Below are positions 1-9,648 of a stretch of 45,000 nt of DNA, in pieces. Where the stretch lies: positions 1 to 45,000 of the forward strand of contig JAHHDV010000011.1 in NCBI GenBank assembly GCA_019739295.1, given 5' to 3'. The stretch is from Taibaiella sp. GTDB taxonomy: Bacteria; Bacteroidota; Bacteroidia; Chitinophagales; Chitinophagaceae. Numbering within the stretch: position 1 is the first letter of the stretch; each line of letters opens with the position of its first letter. Position numbers and translations under genes: made by a program. The notes under the pieces are model-generated. The model made no database searches. It had not been told where the DNA came from and worked only from the letters and a program-made list of their open reading frames with translations.

Positions 1-2
1 GC

Positions 3-203
3 AAAGATGCACTGATGAGAAGAGAAAGCTGTGGCGGCCACTTCCGGGAAGAATCCCAGACAGAAGAAGGGGAAGCAATGCGTAAAGATGATGAATTCTC
101 TTTCGTGGGTGCCTGGGAATACAAAGGAGATAATAATTGGGAATTGCATAAGGAAGAGCTGGTCTTCGAAGAAGCGAAGCCGACCCAGCGTTCGTACAAA
201 TAG
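3..203 (+). CDS. sdhA: Succinate dehydrogenase/fumarate reductase flavoprotein subunit, C-terminal end
   Basis: This is the last 66 codons of the flavoprotein subunit; the gene enters from the left edge in the frame starting at base 3. The visible part carries the SdhA-type tail: [12 protein letters not shown], then a phenylalanine/tryptophan-rich stretch ([10 protein letters not shown]) and an RSYK end, as seen in the long Bacteroidota form of SdhA. The enzyme oxidises succinate to fumarate and passes electrons through the iron-sulfur subunit to the membrane quinone pool. The sdhB gene follows 192 bases downstream on the same strand, the usual order. No active-site residues of the FAD or substrate domains are in view except the [10 protein letters not shown] segment, whose arginine and histidine belong to the C-terminal substrate-side region of this family. 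Confidence 0.9.
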   Translation, partial: KDALMRRESCGGHFREESQTEEGEAMRKDDEFSFVGAWEYKGDNNWELHKEELVFEEAKPTQRSYK

Positions 204-395
204 ATTTGAAGCCCGTATGGATCAAAACTATATCCATACCGGGTTGAATCAGATTTGGAAGATTGTAAATAAAATTTATTGCTACCAGTAAAATAAAAAA
301 ATAATTTGATGAAAGCGGCGGATTCAGGAGAAAATCATTGATGAATTCGCGGATTCACAGATTCACAAATTGTAAGAAGCATGGAACACTACAAT

Positions 396-1155
396 ATGAA
401 ACCTCACGCTGAAAGTATGGCGCCAGGAAAACGCTCAGGCCAATGGCCGTTTTGAAACATATCAGGTCAAAAATATTTCTTCAGAGATGTCTTTCCTGGA
501 GATGTTTGATGTCCTGAATGAACAATTGATTGCCGAAGGTAAAGAGCCCATTACATTTGACCATGATTGCCGTGAAGGAATATGCGGTGCCTGTAGCATG
601 CATATCAATGGTCAGCCCGCATGGGCCTTGGCATGAAACCAACCACATGCCAGTTGCATATGAGAGCGTATAATGATGGTGATACGATAGTTGTAGAGCC
701 CTGGCGAGCCAAAGCTTTTCCGGTGATTAAGGATCTGATGGTAGACAGGCAGGCCTTCGACCGCATCATCCAGGCCGGGGGATACATCTCCGTGAATACC
801 GGTAATGCACAGGATGCCCAATAATATTCCTATCGAGAAGCAAAAAGCGGATGAAGCCTTTGCAGCAGCTGCCTGTATCGGTTGTGGTGCTTGCGTGGCT
901 GCGTGTAAGAATGCTTCAGGTATGTTGTTCCTGTCTGCTAAAGTATCCCACTTGGCTAAACTGCCGCAAGGGGAGCCGGAACGCAGGCAAAGGGTGATCA
1001 ATATGGTGGAGCAACATGATAAAGAAGGTTTCGGCGCCTGTACCAATACCGAAGCCTGTGAAGCGGAATGCCCTAAAGGAATTTCTGTTCAGAATATCCG
1101 TAAATTAAATGCAGAATATCTCAACGCTGTATTCAACGGGCAAAAAACACACTGA
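396..1155 (+). CDS. sdhB: Succinate dehydrogenase/fumarate reductase iron-sulfur subunit (frameshifted)
   Basis: When four single-base insertions are bridged (near 399, 617, 640 and 826) the product is about 250 residues and matches SdhB throughout. It starts [10 protein letters not shown], carries a 2Fe-2S ferredoxin motif ([16 protein letters not shown]), then TTCQLHMR, and in the C-terminal half the 4Fe-4S motif [13 protein letters not shown] followed by [15 protein letters not shown] for the remaining clusters. It carries electrons from SdhA to the quinone site. An alternative start at 381 would add five residues, but MNLTLKVW is the usual beginning. All cluster cysteines are present once the frame is mended, so the gene is probably functional and the breaks are sequence errors. 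A hairpin terminator follows at 1182. Confidence 0.92.
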
Positions 1156-1181
1156 TATTAGTCAAAATTTATAATTATGAA

Positions 1182-1216
1182 AACCTGCTGAGATTGTTCT
1201 TCAGTAGGTTTTTTTA
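1182..1216 (+). terminator. Rho-independent terminator after sdhB
   Basis: An aacctgctga arm pairs with ttcagtaggtt (one G-T pair) around a short loop and is followed by seven T. It lies 27 bases after the sdhB stop. Confidence 0.8.
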
Positions 1217-1398
1217 TGTTATAGCATATCCATTAAATAATTTTTGGAGAACACCTGGTTGAATGGGAAAAAACGGACCCTATTGTGAACATCGGTTTGA
1301 AAGGGAATTTAATGAAATTACCCTGTAAAGCATTTCTGATTCCTCATTTTAAGTTATCTTCCATGCAGAAATAAAAACCTGAAACCCTCCCGATTTTT

Positions 1399-1977
1399 AT
1401 GACAGAAATTTTCTACCAAGTTTACCAGCATCCTATGCTCGGCCCGCAGGATATTGAGGATATCGGAAAGCGTCATGAACAGATGGAAATCAAAAGGGGC
1501 CATCTGCTACTGAAAGAAGGAGCCATAGCCAATGAATATTATATTCTTGAATCCGGATTGATACGTTTCTTTTGTATATGATTATGATGGTAATGAGATT
1601 ACTACCGATTTCTTTACAGAAGGTGATTTAGTGATTATTCCTACTTCGCTTTTCATGAGAATACCTTCCCAGGAGAACCTCCAGGCCCTTACCGATTCTG
1701 TCTTGTGGAGAGTGGAATTTGATGATTTTCAGGAGCTCTTTCATTCTATTCCCGGGTTTACGGAATGGGGGCGGGCTTGGTTTACTACCCAGCTGTTTGT
1801 GCTCAAGCAAAGGACCCTGGAGATGATCACGCTCAACTCTATTGACCGGTATAAGAACCTGCTGGACCAGAAACCACAAATTCATTCAATCAGCTCCTCT
1901 AAAAACAGATCGCTTCTTTCCTGGGTGTTACAGATACTTCCTTGAGCAGGATCCGAAAAGAGTTAGCTGTTCAATAG
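1399..1977 (+). CDS. Crp/Fnr family transcriptional regulator (frameshifted)
   Basis: After mending a break near 1577 and another near 1885-1905, the protein is about 192 residues. It has an N-terminal cyclic-nucleotide-binding fold (EIKRGHLLLKEGAIANEYYILESGLIRFF, then DYDGNEITTDFFTEGDL) and a C-terminal winged helix ending in KQIASFLGVTDTSLSRIRKEL, the recognition helix of the Bacteroidota Crp/Fnr group. It lacks the FNR iron-sulfur cysteines and the canonical cAMP phosphate-binding RxS signature is not evident, so its ligand is unknown. It stands alone, with about 180 bases upstream and a VOC gene 88 bases downstream. A second member of the family is at 43092. It could act on the palindrome at 3513, but nothing here proves it. 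Confidence 0.85.
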
Positions 1978-2034
1978 CCCTTTTCCTTCTTGTTTTCTTG
2001 TCATTTGGCAAGTGAAAAATATGCATTCCAGCTG

Positions 2035-2042
2035 TACATTTG
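2035..2042 (+). promoter_or_regulatory. Bacteroidota -7 promoter element for the VOC gene
   Basis: TACATTTG matches TAnnTTTG exactly and lies 24 bases before the ATG at 2066. No good TTTG -33 element is seen at the usual spacing. Confidence 0.45.
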
Positions 2043-2065
2043 GTCGGTCATTAAAAACTCACCAA

Positions 2066-2456
2066 ATGGAAAATATGAAATTTAATCCGGTAACCTGGTT
2101 TGAAATCTATGTCAATGATATGCAAAGAGCTGCCCGGTTCTATGAATCAGTATTCGGATATACTCTTACCGATATGTTCTGACCCAACCAATCAGTCTAT
2201 GCAGATGAAAGGATTCCCGGGAGCGGTCGAGAATGGCGGAGCTTCCGGCTCTCTGGTCAAAATGGAAGGGATGGCCGGCGGAGGCAGTAACGTCATTGTT
2301 TATTTTGGCTGTGAGGATTGCTCCGTAGAAGAAAGCAGGGTCGAGGCAGCCGGCGGGAAAATTTGTCAGCAGAAAATGTCTATTGGCGAGTTTGGCTTTT
2401 GCTCCATCGTGATGGATACCGAAGGCAATACTATCGGCCTTCACTCTATGAAATAA
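2066..2456 (+). CDS. VOC (glyoxalase/bleomycin-resistance fold) family protein (frameshifted)
   Basis: The mended product of about 130 residues begins MENMKFNPVTWFEIYVNDMQRAARFYESVFGY, the classic opening beta strand and helix of a vicinal-oxygen-chelate module, and ends with GFCSIVMDTEGNTIGLHSMK, the closing strand with the metal-side position. One frame change lies near 2177. Bacteroidota proteins of this type are usually annotated only as VOC family or glyoxalase-like; substrate is unknown. Start 2066 is preferred because the -7 element at 2035 gives a short leader; an ATG at 2075 is an alternative. It is followed by a small unknown gene and a second VOC-type gene on the same strand. Confidence 0.8.
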
Positions 2457-2507
2457 TTATTGAAACAGATTTTAGTTGCAGTAAATTCCAAAATCTGTGT
2501 TGAGAAA

Positions 2508-2756
2508 ATGTATTTTCCTATCATTGAATATATCATGGATGAACTCCTGGGATTCCTGAAGGAAGACGAACTGCGGGCCTTTAGAATCGCCTGAAATGGA
2601 TGAATACATCTGACTGTATGGATCTACATTGGTTCCCGAATACCCGGTATGATAGATTCTGCTATTGCTGATGGCTTTGAAAATATGGGATCCGGCAATC
2701 CGTGGTATGGGTCCAGGATAGCGGCTTATCAGGGTATTCCGGTGTTTGAAAAGTAA
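2508..2756 (+). CDS. Small hypothetical protein, frame interrupted
   Basis: An open stretch of about 83 codons begins MYFPIIEYIMDELLGFLKEDE, changes frame twice between about 2590 and 2630, and ends in DSAIADGFENMGSGNPWYGSRIAAYQGIPVFEK. Compensating indels restore the frame, and the whole sits between two VOC genes on the same strand. I do not recognise the family. It has no signal peptide or membrane segment. The coding character (third-position pattern, length preserved modulo three) suggests a real small gene. Confidence 0.4.
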
Positions 2757-2830
2757 CAATAAGTAAATGCTTATGGACAGGAAATGAAAAGAAAAGAACT
2801 GTATTTTTAACTTAATTAAAAAATATAATT

Positions 2831-3268
2831 ATGCCAAAACTTAATCCTTATCTGAACTTTGACGGTAAAGCTGAAGAAGCGTTTCATTTTTATAAAACGG
2901 TTTTCGGCGGAGAATTTTTAGGTGATGTGTACAAAATGGGTAATGCACCGGGCTGTGAACACCTTCCTGAAGAAGAAAAGAACCGGGTGATGCACATTGC
3001 GCTTCCTGTAGGAGGCGATCTGTTGATGGCATCCGATATCATCCCATCGATGGGGACATTCAATGGCCCAGGGAAATAATCATTATGTCAGTATCTTTCC
3101 CTGACAGCAGAGCCCAGGCCGATGAGTTCTTTCAGAAATTATCCGAAGGCGGTCAGGTAGAAATGCCCATCGAAGACCAGTTCTGGGGTTGATTATTATG
3201 GCAGCCTTACTGATAAATATGGTGTGAAATGGATGATCAATTATAATGAAGCCAATCAGCCATCTTAA
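2831..3268 (+). CDS. PhnB-like VOC family protein (frameshifted)
   Basis: The first 80 residues (PKLNPYLNFDGKAEEAFHFYKTVFGGEF) and the mended remainder (NNHYVSIFPDSRAQADEFF, then WGDYYGSLTDKYGVKWMINY) are the pattern of the PhnB / 3-demethylubiquinone-9 3-methyltransferase-like branch of the VOC superfamily. The length of about 145 residues is normal. Frame changes occur near 3077 and 3189, both at short homopolymers. Members are dimeric small proteins of mostly unknown role; the PhnB name comes from a neighbour of the phosphonate operon and does not prove a phosphonate function. A strong terminator follows. Confidence 0.85.
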
Positions 3269-3330
3269 GACAGGCATATTGCATTTTGGCCTCGTCCTTC
3301 ATTTAATTAATTGAATGATACCAGAGGTAG

Positions 3331-3362
3331 AATCCGGATAAGTATTCTTTATCCGGATTTTC
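3331..3362 (+). terminator. Rho-independent terminator after the PhnB-like gene
   Basis: Perfect 11-base arms aatccggataa and ttatccggatt around a loop of about six bases, followed by a T-rich run. Confidence 0.85.
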
Positions 3363-3512
3363 TTATGCTGAAAAGATCAATGTAGCCTGAAGTGGCTGAT
3401 GAAAAAGTAGTCTACCCTGGAAACATGCAGTAGATAAGATTTTGTAATGGGGCTTATTATATATGCACGAATAAGGGGTAGGTGGAAAGTATAGCAAATA
3501 TGAATACAGTAT

Positions 3513-3528
3513 TGTGATTTTGGTCACA
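3513..3528 (+). promoter_or_regulatory. Perfect CRP-type operator upstream of the SDR gene
   Basis: TGTGA-TTTTGG-TCACA is an exact match to the Crp consensus TGTGA-N6-TCACA. It lies 67 bases before the SDR start codon and just upstream of an AT-rich region with a near-consensus -7 element (TAAATTTA around 3551). The binding protein is inferred, not shown; two Crp/Fnr-family genes lie in this window. Confidence 0.5.
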
Positions 3529-3595
3529 TTCATGGATTGTCCATTATTCCTAAATTTACATAATAATATAATCTCATGTTTAATACGTATAACTT

Positions 3596-4358
3596 ATGGC
3601 AAAATTAGTAAATAAAGTAGCCGTTATTACCGGAGGTTTCCGGTGCAATTGGCTCCACCACTGCAAAATTATTTTTAAGCGAAGGTGCAAAGGTCGTGCT
3701 TGTAGATATTAATGAGGATGCTTTGAGCAAAGTAGCTTCAGAACTGGATAATCCGAACCTCAGCTATGTGGCAGCAGATGTTACCAAAGCAGCAGATGTA
3801 CAGAAATATGTGCAGCATACTGTGAATACTTTTGGTAAAATAGATGTTTTCTTCAATAATGCGGGGATTGAAGGTGTGGTTAAACCGATTACCGAATATC
3901 CTGAGGACGCATTTGACAAATTAATGGCGGTTAATGTGAAGGGCGTTTGGCTGGGGCTTAAATATGTGCTTCCTGAAATGAATGATGGCGGGAGTATGAT
4001 CAATACTTCATCGGTAGCAGGATTAGGAGGAACTGCTAATATGAGCGCTTATGTGACCAGCAAACACGCTGTTATAGGCCTGACCCGCACCATAGCTTTG
4101 GAAGCAGCTCCAAGAAATATCCGCGTTAATTCCATTCATCCGTCACCGGTTGACAACCGGATGATGCGTTCCCTGGAAGAAGGATTTGCCCCCGGGACTT
4201 CGGAAGCCGCAAAAAAGAGTTTTGAAGAAGCCATTCCCTTGAAGCGATATGCAACTAATGAGGACATTGCCAATGGGGTTCTGTTCCTGGCATCGGATGA
4301 CAGCAAATTCATAACCGGAATGAAACTGGTGATCGACGGGGGGATGATGATGGCATAA
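3596..4358 (+). CDS. Short-chain dehydrogenase/reductase (SDR), frameshifted near the start
   Basis: An NAD(P)-dependent oxidoreductase of the classical SDR family, about 253 residues. The start MAKLVNKVAVITGG runs into a one-base insertion (ggtttcc for ggttcc, near 3640) that splits the glycine-rich TGxxxxIG cofactor loop; the mended loop is TGGSGAIGS. Further marks are the NNAG motif, the catalytic serine in INTSSVAG, and the YxxxK pair in SAYVTSKHA. The acidic residue after the second strand (LVDIN) suggests NAD preference. The tail KFITGMKLVIDGGMMMA is typical. Substrate is not predictable. The gene is alone and has a perfect CRP-type palindrome upstream. Confidence 0.88.
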
Positions 4359-4973
4359 ATTTCCGGTTACGGAGCAAAAATATGTTAACAGGATATTCCC
4401 CCAATTAAATGGAGACCTGATCGATCATTCGAACCGGGTGGCTGGTAGTCAAATTTGCATTCAGCGGGGGACATAAAGAATATGCTCCTGTTGAACGGCT
4501 CTTTGGAATAGCCGGAATATACCTGTCAGTGTGAGCAACATAGCAAATGCAGTCTGCGCAGCACGAACCGTTTGGTAGAAAAAACGAAACAATGTTTCAA
4601 AGAATATTCTATACAGGTTAAATTTTTGACACTGACCGGCAGGCCTGAGATAATATATCGTCATAATATTCTTTCTGCCAATGTGGTATCAATAAACTTT
4701 TGATTCCAGAAGAAGGGAATAAGTATTTAACCGATGAAAGAGATGCCTTTTGGTCAAGGCAAATAAAATATGAAAAGCCCATCTGCCAGGATTTGAAAAC
4801 AAGCTTTTAAAATAAAATTATTGGATTCGGGAGTATAAAAGGAATGGCTTCATCAGAAAGAACCCCGAAGCGCCTTAAGACTAATAGCCCAGACACTTCG
4901 AGGTTAGATCAAGAGGCTGATTCTTTCAACGCTCATTATTTTTTTTACTACCTATGTCCTATGGAAGAATGGA
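4359..4973. other. Long intergenic stretch without recognisable gene
   Basis: About 615 bases between the SDR gene and the convergent minus-strand T9SS protein. Short open frames exist (for example minus 4664-4461), but none has a recognisable start context, family pattern or signal peptide. No hairpin terminator was found for either flanking gene. It may hold a decayed gene. Confidence 0.4.
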
Positions 4974-6908
4974 TTATCTCAGGAGCGTAAGGTCACCTTT
5001 CTTCTTGAAGTTTTCACCCTGGTTGCACCGGCCCTGGATCACATAGAAATAAACACCTCCCTGTGCCTCGTCTCCGTTCTCCATTGTACCGTCCCATTGG
5101 TTTTCCACTTTGTAGCTTACAAAGACCCTTTCTCCCCACCTGTCATATATTTCCAGCTGGTAATACTCCGGAATTCCATCTGTCATCAGGCCGAATTCGT
5201 CGTTCACCCCGTCCCCATTCGGAGAGAAGGCTGAAGGAATAGCCACCTCACAGCAGGGAAAAGCAGTGATGTTCAGGGAATCCTTATTTTTTACAATCCG
5301 GCGCTGTCGGTTCCCACTACCACATACAGGTTCTCATTTGCAGGGAGGATGACATCCAGGCTGTCGCCCGCCTCCCAGGGGTGTATTGTTCCTGTCGTAA
5401 TACCTGTACGTTTTCCGCACCTTCCGAATATAGTTTTTAATCGTATCCAGAATACACAGCCTGTCAGTCTCATTGAGATCATCAAATTTCAGTTTTACTA
5501 CAGGATCGACGATATCAATTTTGATCTGATCAATTTTATTGGGGCAGCCTGAGCCAATCAGGTTGGTTTTTTACCTGGTATACACTGCTGACATTCGGTG
5601 TGATGTATACGGAATATTCGTCCGGAGAGAATTCTATATCCGGAGAAGGCTCCCAGGTGACGGAAAAATCAGGGTGGGATTCGAGGTCGATATGTACTTT
5701 CTGACCACTGCATATGGTCGTGGTCGAAGGTAGTGGACTCGAGGTATAAAGAATCATAAATATAAATGGTATCACCGAATACATCCGGCATACAGGCCAT
5801 AGAGCTGTAAATTATGGGGACAACGGTTTTGGTACCTTTGAGGTATGGAGAAGATATGGGGATAATGGGTATCTGGACGGAAGTTGCACCGGGTGGGATA
5901 ATGGCTATTCCGTCCAGGTATTCATAATCGACGCCGTTCACCGCTGTACCTTCCAGCGTGTAGTGTAATTCTTCTTCTTTCCTCGGTCTCGTATGTCTTG
6001 CTGATGGTGAAGGATCCGGGTGCGCATCCCCTGACCACAATTAGAGTATGGCCAGATCATAGAAGCACCGCCCTGCAGATTCGATCTCATGGCTTGGGGT
6101 AGAATTCAGAGATCCTGCTTCGATGAATACTCCTGAATCCAGGATACAGTCCCCGGCATCTGCTATACCAATTTTTAGTGTATAAGTATTACAGGGGAAT
6201 CACTTCAGCCACTGCGGTAAAAAAACGGTTGTAAACCCATCATATTTAATATAGTCCCCACCTATATTATCAATATAGAATTCGCTGAAAGGAGAACCTT
6301 CGCCCATGTCGTTACATCCAGGGGAAGTTTCAACCCAGTCATGTGCCCCGGAAGTAGAATTGACACATACAGGAATGGTAGTGCCGGGGGATAACAGCAA
6401 TATTTTGTAACCCGGTGATACCCGGCCCGGAAACAAAGAAGCCGAATACATCATTTACCCCGCCGCAGGAACAGCAGTCATACTCTGCAGAGGCAAATAC
6501 ATAATTAAAGGTAATGGAATCACCGCTGGGTATGAAGTCAAAGGTGAAGATACAGGCATCGTAGGTAAGAAGAGGATCGATCAGCGATTCCAGGTCATCA
6601 TCCCCGGGGTAGCCTGGACAGGCAGAGGGTAGTCCCGTTGAGGTAAAAGGTTCATCAATGGCCAGCACATCTCCGGAACATAATACGATCCCGGAATCGA
6701 TACCCAGGTCTCCGCTGCCTTCGAATGTACCGATAGCTTCATCATGACAATTTAATGAAGCGCTTGTTACTTCCACACCTTCACCCACCAGTTTATTGGC
6801 GAGTTCAAGCGCCGTGGATCCGACACTAATGGTGTATTGTGCCTGTGTAAGCGTGGAAAAAAAGGTGAGCGGAATAAGAAGAGATAATCGTGTAATGATT
6901 TTTTTCAT
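4974..6908 (-). CDS. Secreted choice-of-anchor-L protein with T9SS CHU_C C-terminal domain (frameshifted)
   Basis: Reads as one protein of about 645 residues broken by at least five indels. The N-terminus is a signal peptide (MKKIITRLSLLIPLTFFSTLTQAQ) followed by the choice-of-anchor L domain: LVGEGVEVTSASLNC, GIDSGIVLCSG, DDDLESLI, FDFIPSGDSITFNYVFASAEY and NDVFGFFVSGPGI. The middle contains Ig-like or PKD-like segments and an aromatic-poor linker. The C-terminus (IPSAFSPNGDGVNDEF, YDRWGERVF, WDGT, GGVYFYVI) is the gliding-motility-associated CHU_C domain, a sorting signal for the type IX secretion system. The protein is therefore exported and held on the cell surface or released. Role is unknown; adhesion is a common guess for such proteins. 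It is monocistronic. Confidence 0.88.
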
Positions 6909-7352
6909 ACAATTTAAAAAATAGGTTGAGAAATAGTTAATACGAAATTAATGAAAAAATAAACTATTTGACTGGTTAAATGATTCTGGAAGGGTAGTTT
7001 TTCGTATGGATATAAATGCAATATAAGGAGGTCAATCAACCCGGCTTATGCATACAATTATTTAGTTTACCGGGTCCGGGATCACAAAATCAGTATTTTT
7101 TAATATCCTTGCGGGATAAAGGCATTTGTATGAATGAGTTGTAGGAATGGGACTCAGGAGTCATTTGTTTAGAACAACAGGCCTTAGGGGTCAAGAAATG
7201 AGCCAACGATAATTTTCTTCTTCTGCAACGAGCTGGAAGTACAGCATTGAATAAGCCCACAGTATACCAAGGACGAATAACCTGCTACATTTTTTACTAG
7301 TATGCGTATCGATCCCTTTGGGGTTTGCAGGTTAAAGGAAGTTTGATATGGT
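6909..7352. other. Intergenic stretch, nothing recognised
   Basis: About 440 bases between the start of the minus-strand T9SS gene and the end of the PepSY gene. It should hold the promoter of the former, but I see no exact -7 element at a convincing distance and no terminator hairpin for the PepSY gene. Confidence 0.4.
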
Positions 7353-8951
7353 CTACACTTTCTCTAAAGCGGCTTTCTCCTTTTTATGTTTTCGAACGAT
7401 TAATACATAGCAGATGAAGGAAACCAATGAAAGGAAGAGCCAGAAAACATCAATGAATAACATATCATGGTACCTGTTTTTAAAAGAAATCCATATCCAG
7501 TTATGCGTTACCAATCCATTGGCCACAGGTATACAGATACCCGTTATACTTCCTAAAAGGAGGCAATCGCGATTGGTTTTGAAATTATTGCCGCGTATTA
7601 TGAGTAGCGCTGTAAGGGCAAGCCAGGCATAAAAATACATCCTGTAAATAAAATTCATTCCCTCTTCCGGATAAAATTTTACTACAATAAATGAGAGGGC
7701 CGTAACAGGGTACATACTGAGGCTCATAGAAAGATAAATATTGGCAAGTACCCGGTTGAACTTTCTTTTCCTGTCAGGAATATTCTTTTTGTTCCTTGCC
7801 GTAAGCCAGATCACGACACCCGATACAATAACGATACAACCCGATATGCCCAGTACAAAATAAAGGATCCTGGTAGCATACCCTCCATATTTGCCGAAGT
7901 GCAGCACGTACATCAGGTTGTCTGTTATCTCGGCATAGGTGTGGTTCCTGTCCGGATGCTCATTCTTGATCATATTTCCTTTCATATCCATGACCAGATT
8001 TCCACTGCTTGTAAACCGCTTTGATTGCGGCATGCTGCCATGTGCCTCAAGAAGCATGCTCTGATCACCGTAATTTCTGATCTCAAGGCTGGTGATATGG
8101 ATTTCGTCACCCCATTCATCTTTTACCTTGTTTTTGAAGGCATTGAGGTCTGCCTTATGATCGATCGGTAAATAAGTAAATGCCACTTCGTCATTTCCAT
8201 ACCCCAGATCCTTATAAAGCGAATCCTGATTGCCATTATATTCAAATTGTACTGCCGGAGGGGTGAATAATACCGAGCTTGCCAGGAAATATGAGCCGGT
8301 GATTGCAAATACAAGCAGGTAAGGGAAGCTGATCACACCCAGTGCCGTATGGATATCGGTCCAGATGGTTTTGATTTTCTCCCAGGGCCTGAAGAGGTAA
8401 AAGTTGGAAATGATTTTTTCCCAATGGACCAGAATCCCCGTTATCAATGCAAACAGGAACATGATAGCTACTGCCCCGGCCAGGTAATATCCAAGTGGAA
8501 ATCCGAGTTTTCCAACACTATTCAAAGGGGCAAAGAAATGCAGGCGATACAGGAATTCACCGAGGTCATAACCTTCTTTATATTCTTTCTGATCCTGGGT
8601 CATAATGTCTATATAGAAGAATTTACCTCTCCTTCCTTTTTTCTTTTCTACCACAGTCGTATCCTTGGACTGGGAGATCGATACGTTGATCTTATTCGAA
8701 TACTGGTCCAGGTAATAGGAGACATCGCGGCCATAAAGCTGATGCTCCTTATCCAGGGAGTCCGTCAATGCGTTGAAATCAAAATTTTCTTTAGCCTTGG
8801 TATTATTGGGGGAATTGTGCTGCCAATTCGAAATTTCATCTTTGAAAAATGCAAATGAGCCGGCAAAGAATATCACATATAAAAGTGCAGAAATAATGAT
8901 CCCACTGATGGTATGCGTATGAAAGTAAATGTTGTAATTTCTGATGTTCAT
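7353..8951 (-). CDS. PepSY-associated transmembrane protein (siderophore/iron uptake, XusC-like)
   Basis: An intact 532-residue inner-membrane protein of the PepSY_TM family. It opens with YNIYFHTHTISGIIISALLYVIFFAGSFAFFKDEI, the first membrane helix with two histidines, and has further helices around residues 165-185 (YYLAGAVAIMFLFALITGILVHWEKI), 210-235 (WTDIHTALGVISFPYLLVFAITGSY), 355-400 (VLHFGKYGG then VLGISGCIVIVSGVVIWLT) and several C-terminal ones. Conserved histidines flank the helices, as in members thought to reduce ferric siderophores in the periplasm. It is the last gene of the operon starting at 13411. The ATG at 8951 is chosen; an upstream TTG at 8984 would overlap the preceding gene. 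Iron reduction is inferred from family and neighbours. Confidence 0.88.
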   Translation of the reverse strand: MNIRNYNIYFHTHTISGIIISALLYVIFFAGSFAFFKDEISNWQHNSPNNTKAKENFDFNALTDSLDKEHQLYGRDVSYYLDQYSNKINVSISQSKDTTVVEKKKGRRGKFFYIDIMTQDQKEYKEGYDLGEFLYRLHFFAPLNSVGKLGFPLGYYLAGAVAIMFLFALITGILVHWEKIISNFYLFRPWEKIKTIWTDIHTALGVISFPYLLVFAITGSYFLASSVLFTPPAVQFEYNGNQDSLYKDLGYGNDEVAFTYLPIDHKADLNAFKNKVKDEWGDEIHITSLEIRNYGDQSMLLEAHGSMPQSKRFTSSGNLVMDMKGNMIKNEHPDRNHTYAEITDNLMYVLHFGKYGGYATRILYFVLGISGCIVIVSGVVIWLTARNKKNIPDRKRKFNRVLANIYLSMSLSMYPVTALSFIVVKFYPEEGMNFIYRMYFYAWLALTALLIIRGNNFKTNRDCLLLGSITGICIPVANGLVTHNWIWISFKNRYHDMLFIDVFWLFLSLVSFICYVLIVRKHKKEKAALEKV

Positions 8952-8967
8952 GTTTAATCCGGGGCGA

Positions 8968-9255
8968 TTAGAATATTTTTTCAATGATTAATGGTGCGCT
9001 GATGAGTATGGTGAGGAGTAAATAAATCCCCCATATTTTCCACCCGTTTTTGGATAGAAATGCGAAAACCATAAGCGTCACCCAGATCATGTAAGCCAGG
9101 AACTTCATGGTGACCAATATATTTCTTTTGTCCAGATAATGCAGGCTCAGTAAAATAACCGAATTAGTAACCAGATAGCCACCTAAAATTGCAGCTGTGA
9201 TTTTCAGAAAGCGTTGAAGAGGTGAATGGGTAAGGTGTTTTTTATTGGCTGGCAT
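8968..9255 (-). CDS. DUF3649-like small membrane protein of an iron-uptake operon
   Basis: A 95-residue protein, MPANKKHLTHSPLQRFLK then three predicted membrane helices (ITAAILGGYLVTNSVILLSL, FLAYMIWVTLMVFAFL, WKIWGIYLLLTILISAPLI). The sequence RxxxITAAILGGY and the position between a DUF3325-like and a PepSY gene match the DUF3649 family, which in Proteobacteria neighbours PepSY and TonB-receptor genes for siderophores. Assignment by pattern and context, not by search. The ATG at 9255 is chosen because the longer open frame runs back through the upstream gene. It ends 16 bases before the PepSY start. Confidence 0.7.
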   Translation of the reverse strand: MPANKKHLTHSPLQRFLKITAAILGGYLVTNSVILLSLHYLDKRNILVTMKFLAYMIWVTLMVFAFLSKNGWKIWGIYLLLTILISAPLIIEKIF

Positions 9256-9272
9256 CTCAATAAAATCTTTAT

Positions 9273-9605
9273 TTAAAAAATTAAAAATTCCAGCATGACA
9301 GATAGTGCAATAATAGCGGCTATATGCTGGATCCTGATATAATAAAAGGGTGCAAAGGTGACAATACAAACGGGTGCAGTCATCAGCAATAATGAAGAGG
9401 AAAAGAGCCCGGCTCCCCATCCGTCCTTAATGACAAACACGGTGATGCTGGTGAGCACTAAAGATACCCCCGCATATTTGGCCGGTTGGGGATGGGCCTG
9501 AAGCCAGATCTCTATAGGCCCGTTTTTAGACAGCTTGGCCCGTTTGGATGTATTGTACAGGCAGAAGACCCCTATAAAACAAGTTAATAAAATGAAAGAG
9601 TACAT
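9273..9605 (-). CDS. DUF3325-like small membrane protein of an iron-uptake operon
   Basis: A 110-residue integral membrane protein with three or four hydrophobic segments (MYSFILLTCFIGVFCLYN; YAGVSLVLTSITVFVI; GAGLFSSSLLLMTAPVCIVTFAPFYY; IAAIIALSVMLEFLIF). The pattern of a first helix followed by LYNTSKRAKL and a second block with TAPV fits the DUF3325 family, a usual companion of DUF3649 and PepSY proteins in siderophore loci. It ends 17 bases before the DUF3649-like start, so the three small-to-large membrane genes are surely co-transcribed. Molecular role is unknown. Confidence 0.65.
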   Translation of the reverse strand: MYSFILLTCFIGVFCLYNTSKRAKLSKNGPIEIWLQAHPQPAKYAGVSLVLTSITVFVIKDGWGAGLFSSSLLLMTAPVCIVTFAPFYYIRIQHIAAIIALSVMLEFLIF

Positions 9606-9648
9606 AGGCAGTAAGAACAGCAGGTCTTTATTAATAATAAGGAAATGG

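Noticed and set aside
605..1046. Open frames antisense to sdhB
   Set aside because: They mirror a gene with clear iron-sulfur motifs and have no start context or family pattern.
4461..4664. 67-codon minus-strand open frame in the gap after the SDR gene
   Set aside because: No recognisable family, signal or promoter; composition is that of random frame.
8952..8984. Longer PepSY start at 8984
   Set aside because: It would use TTG and overlap the upstream gene; the ATG at 8951 gives the family's usual beginning.
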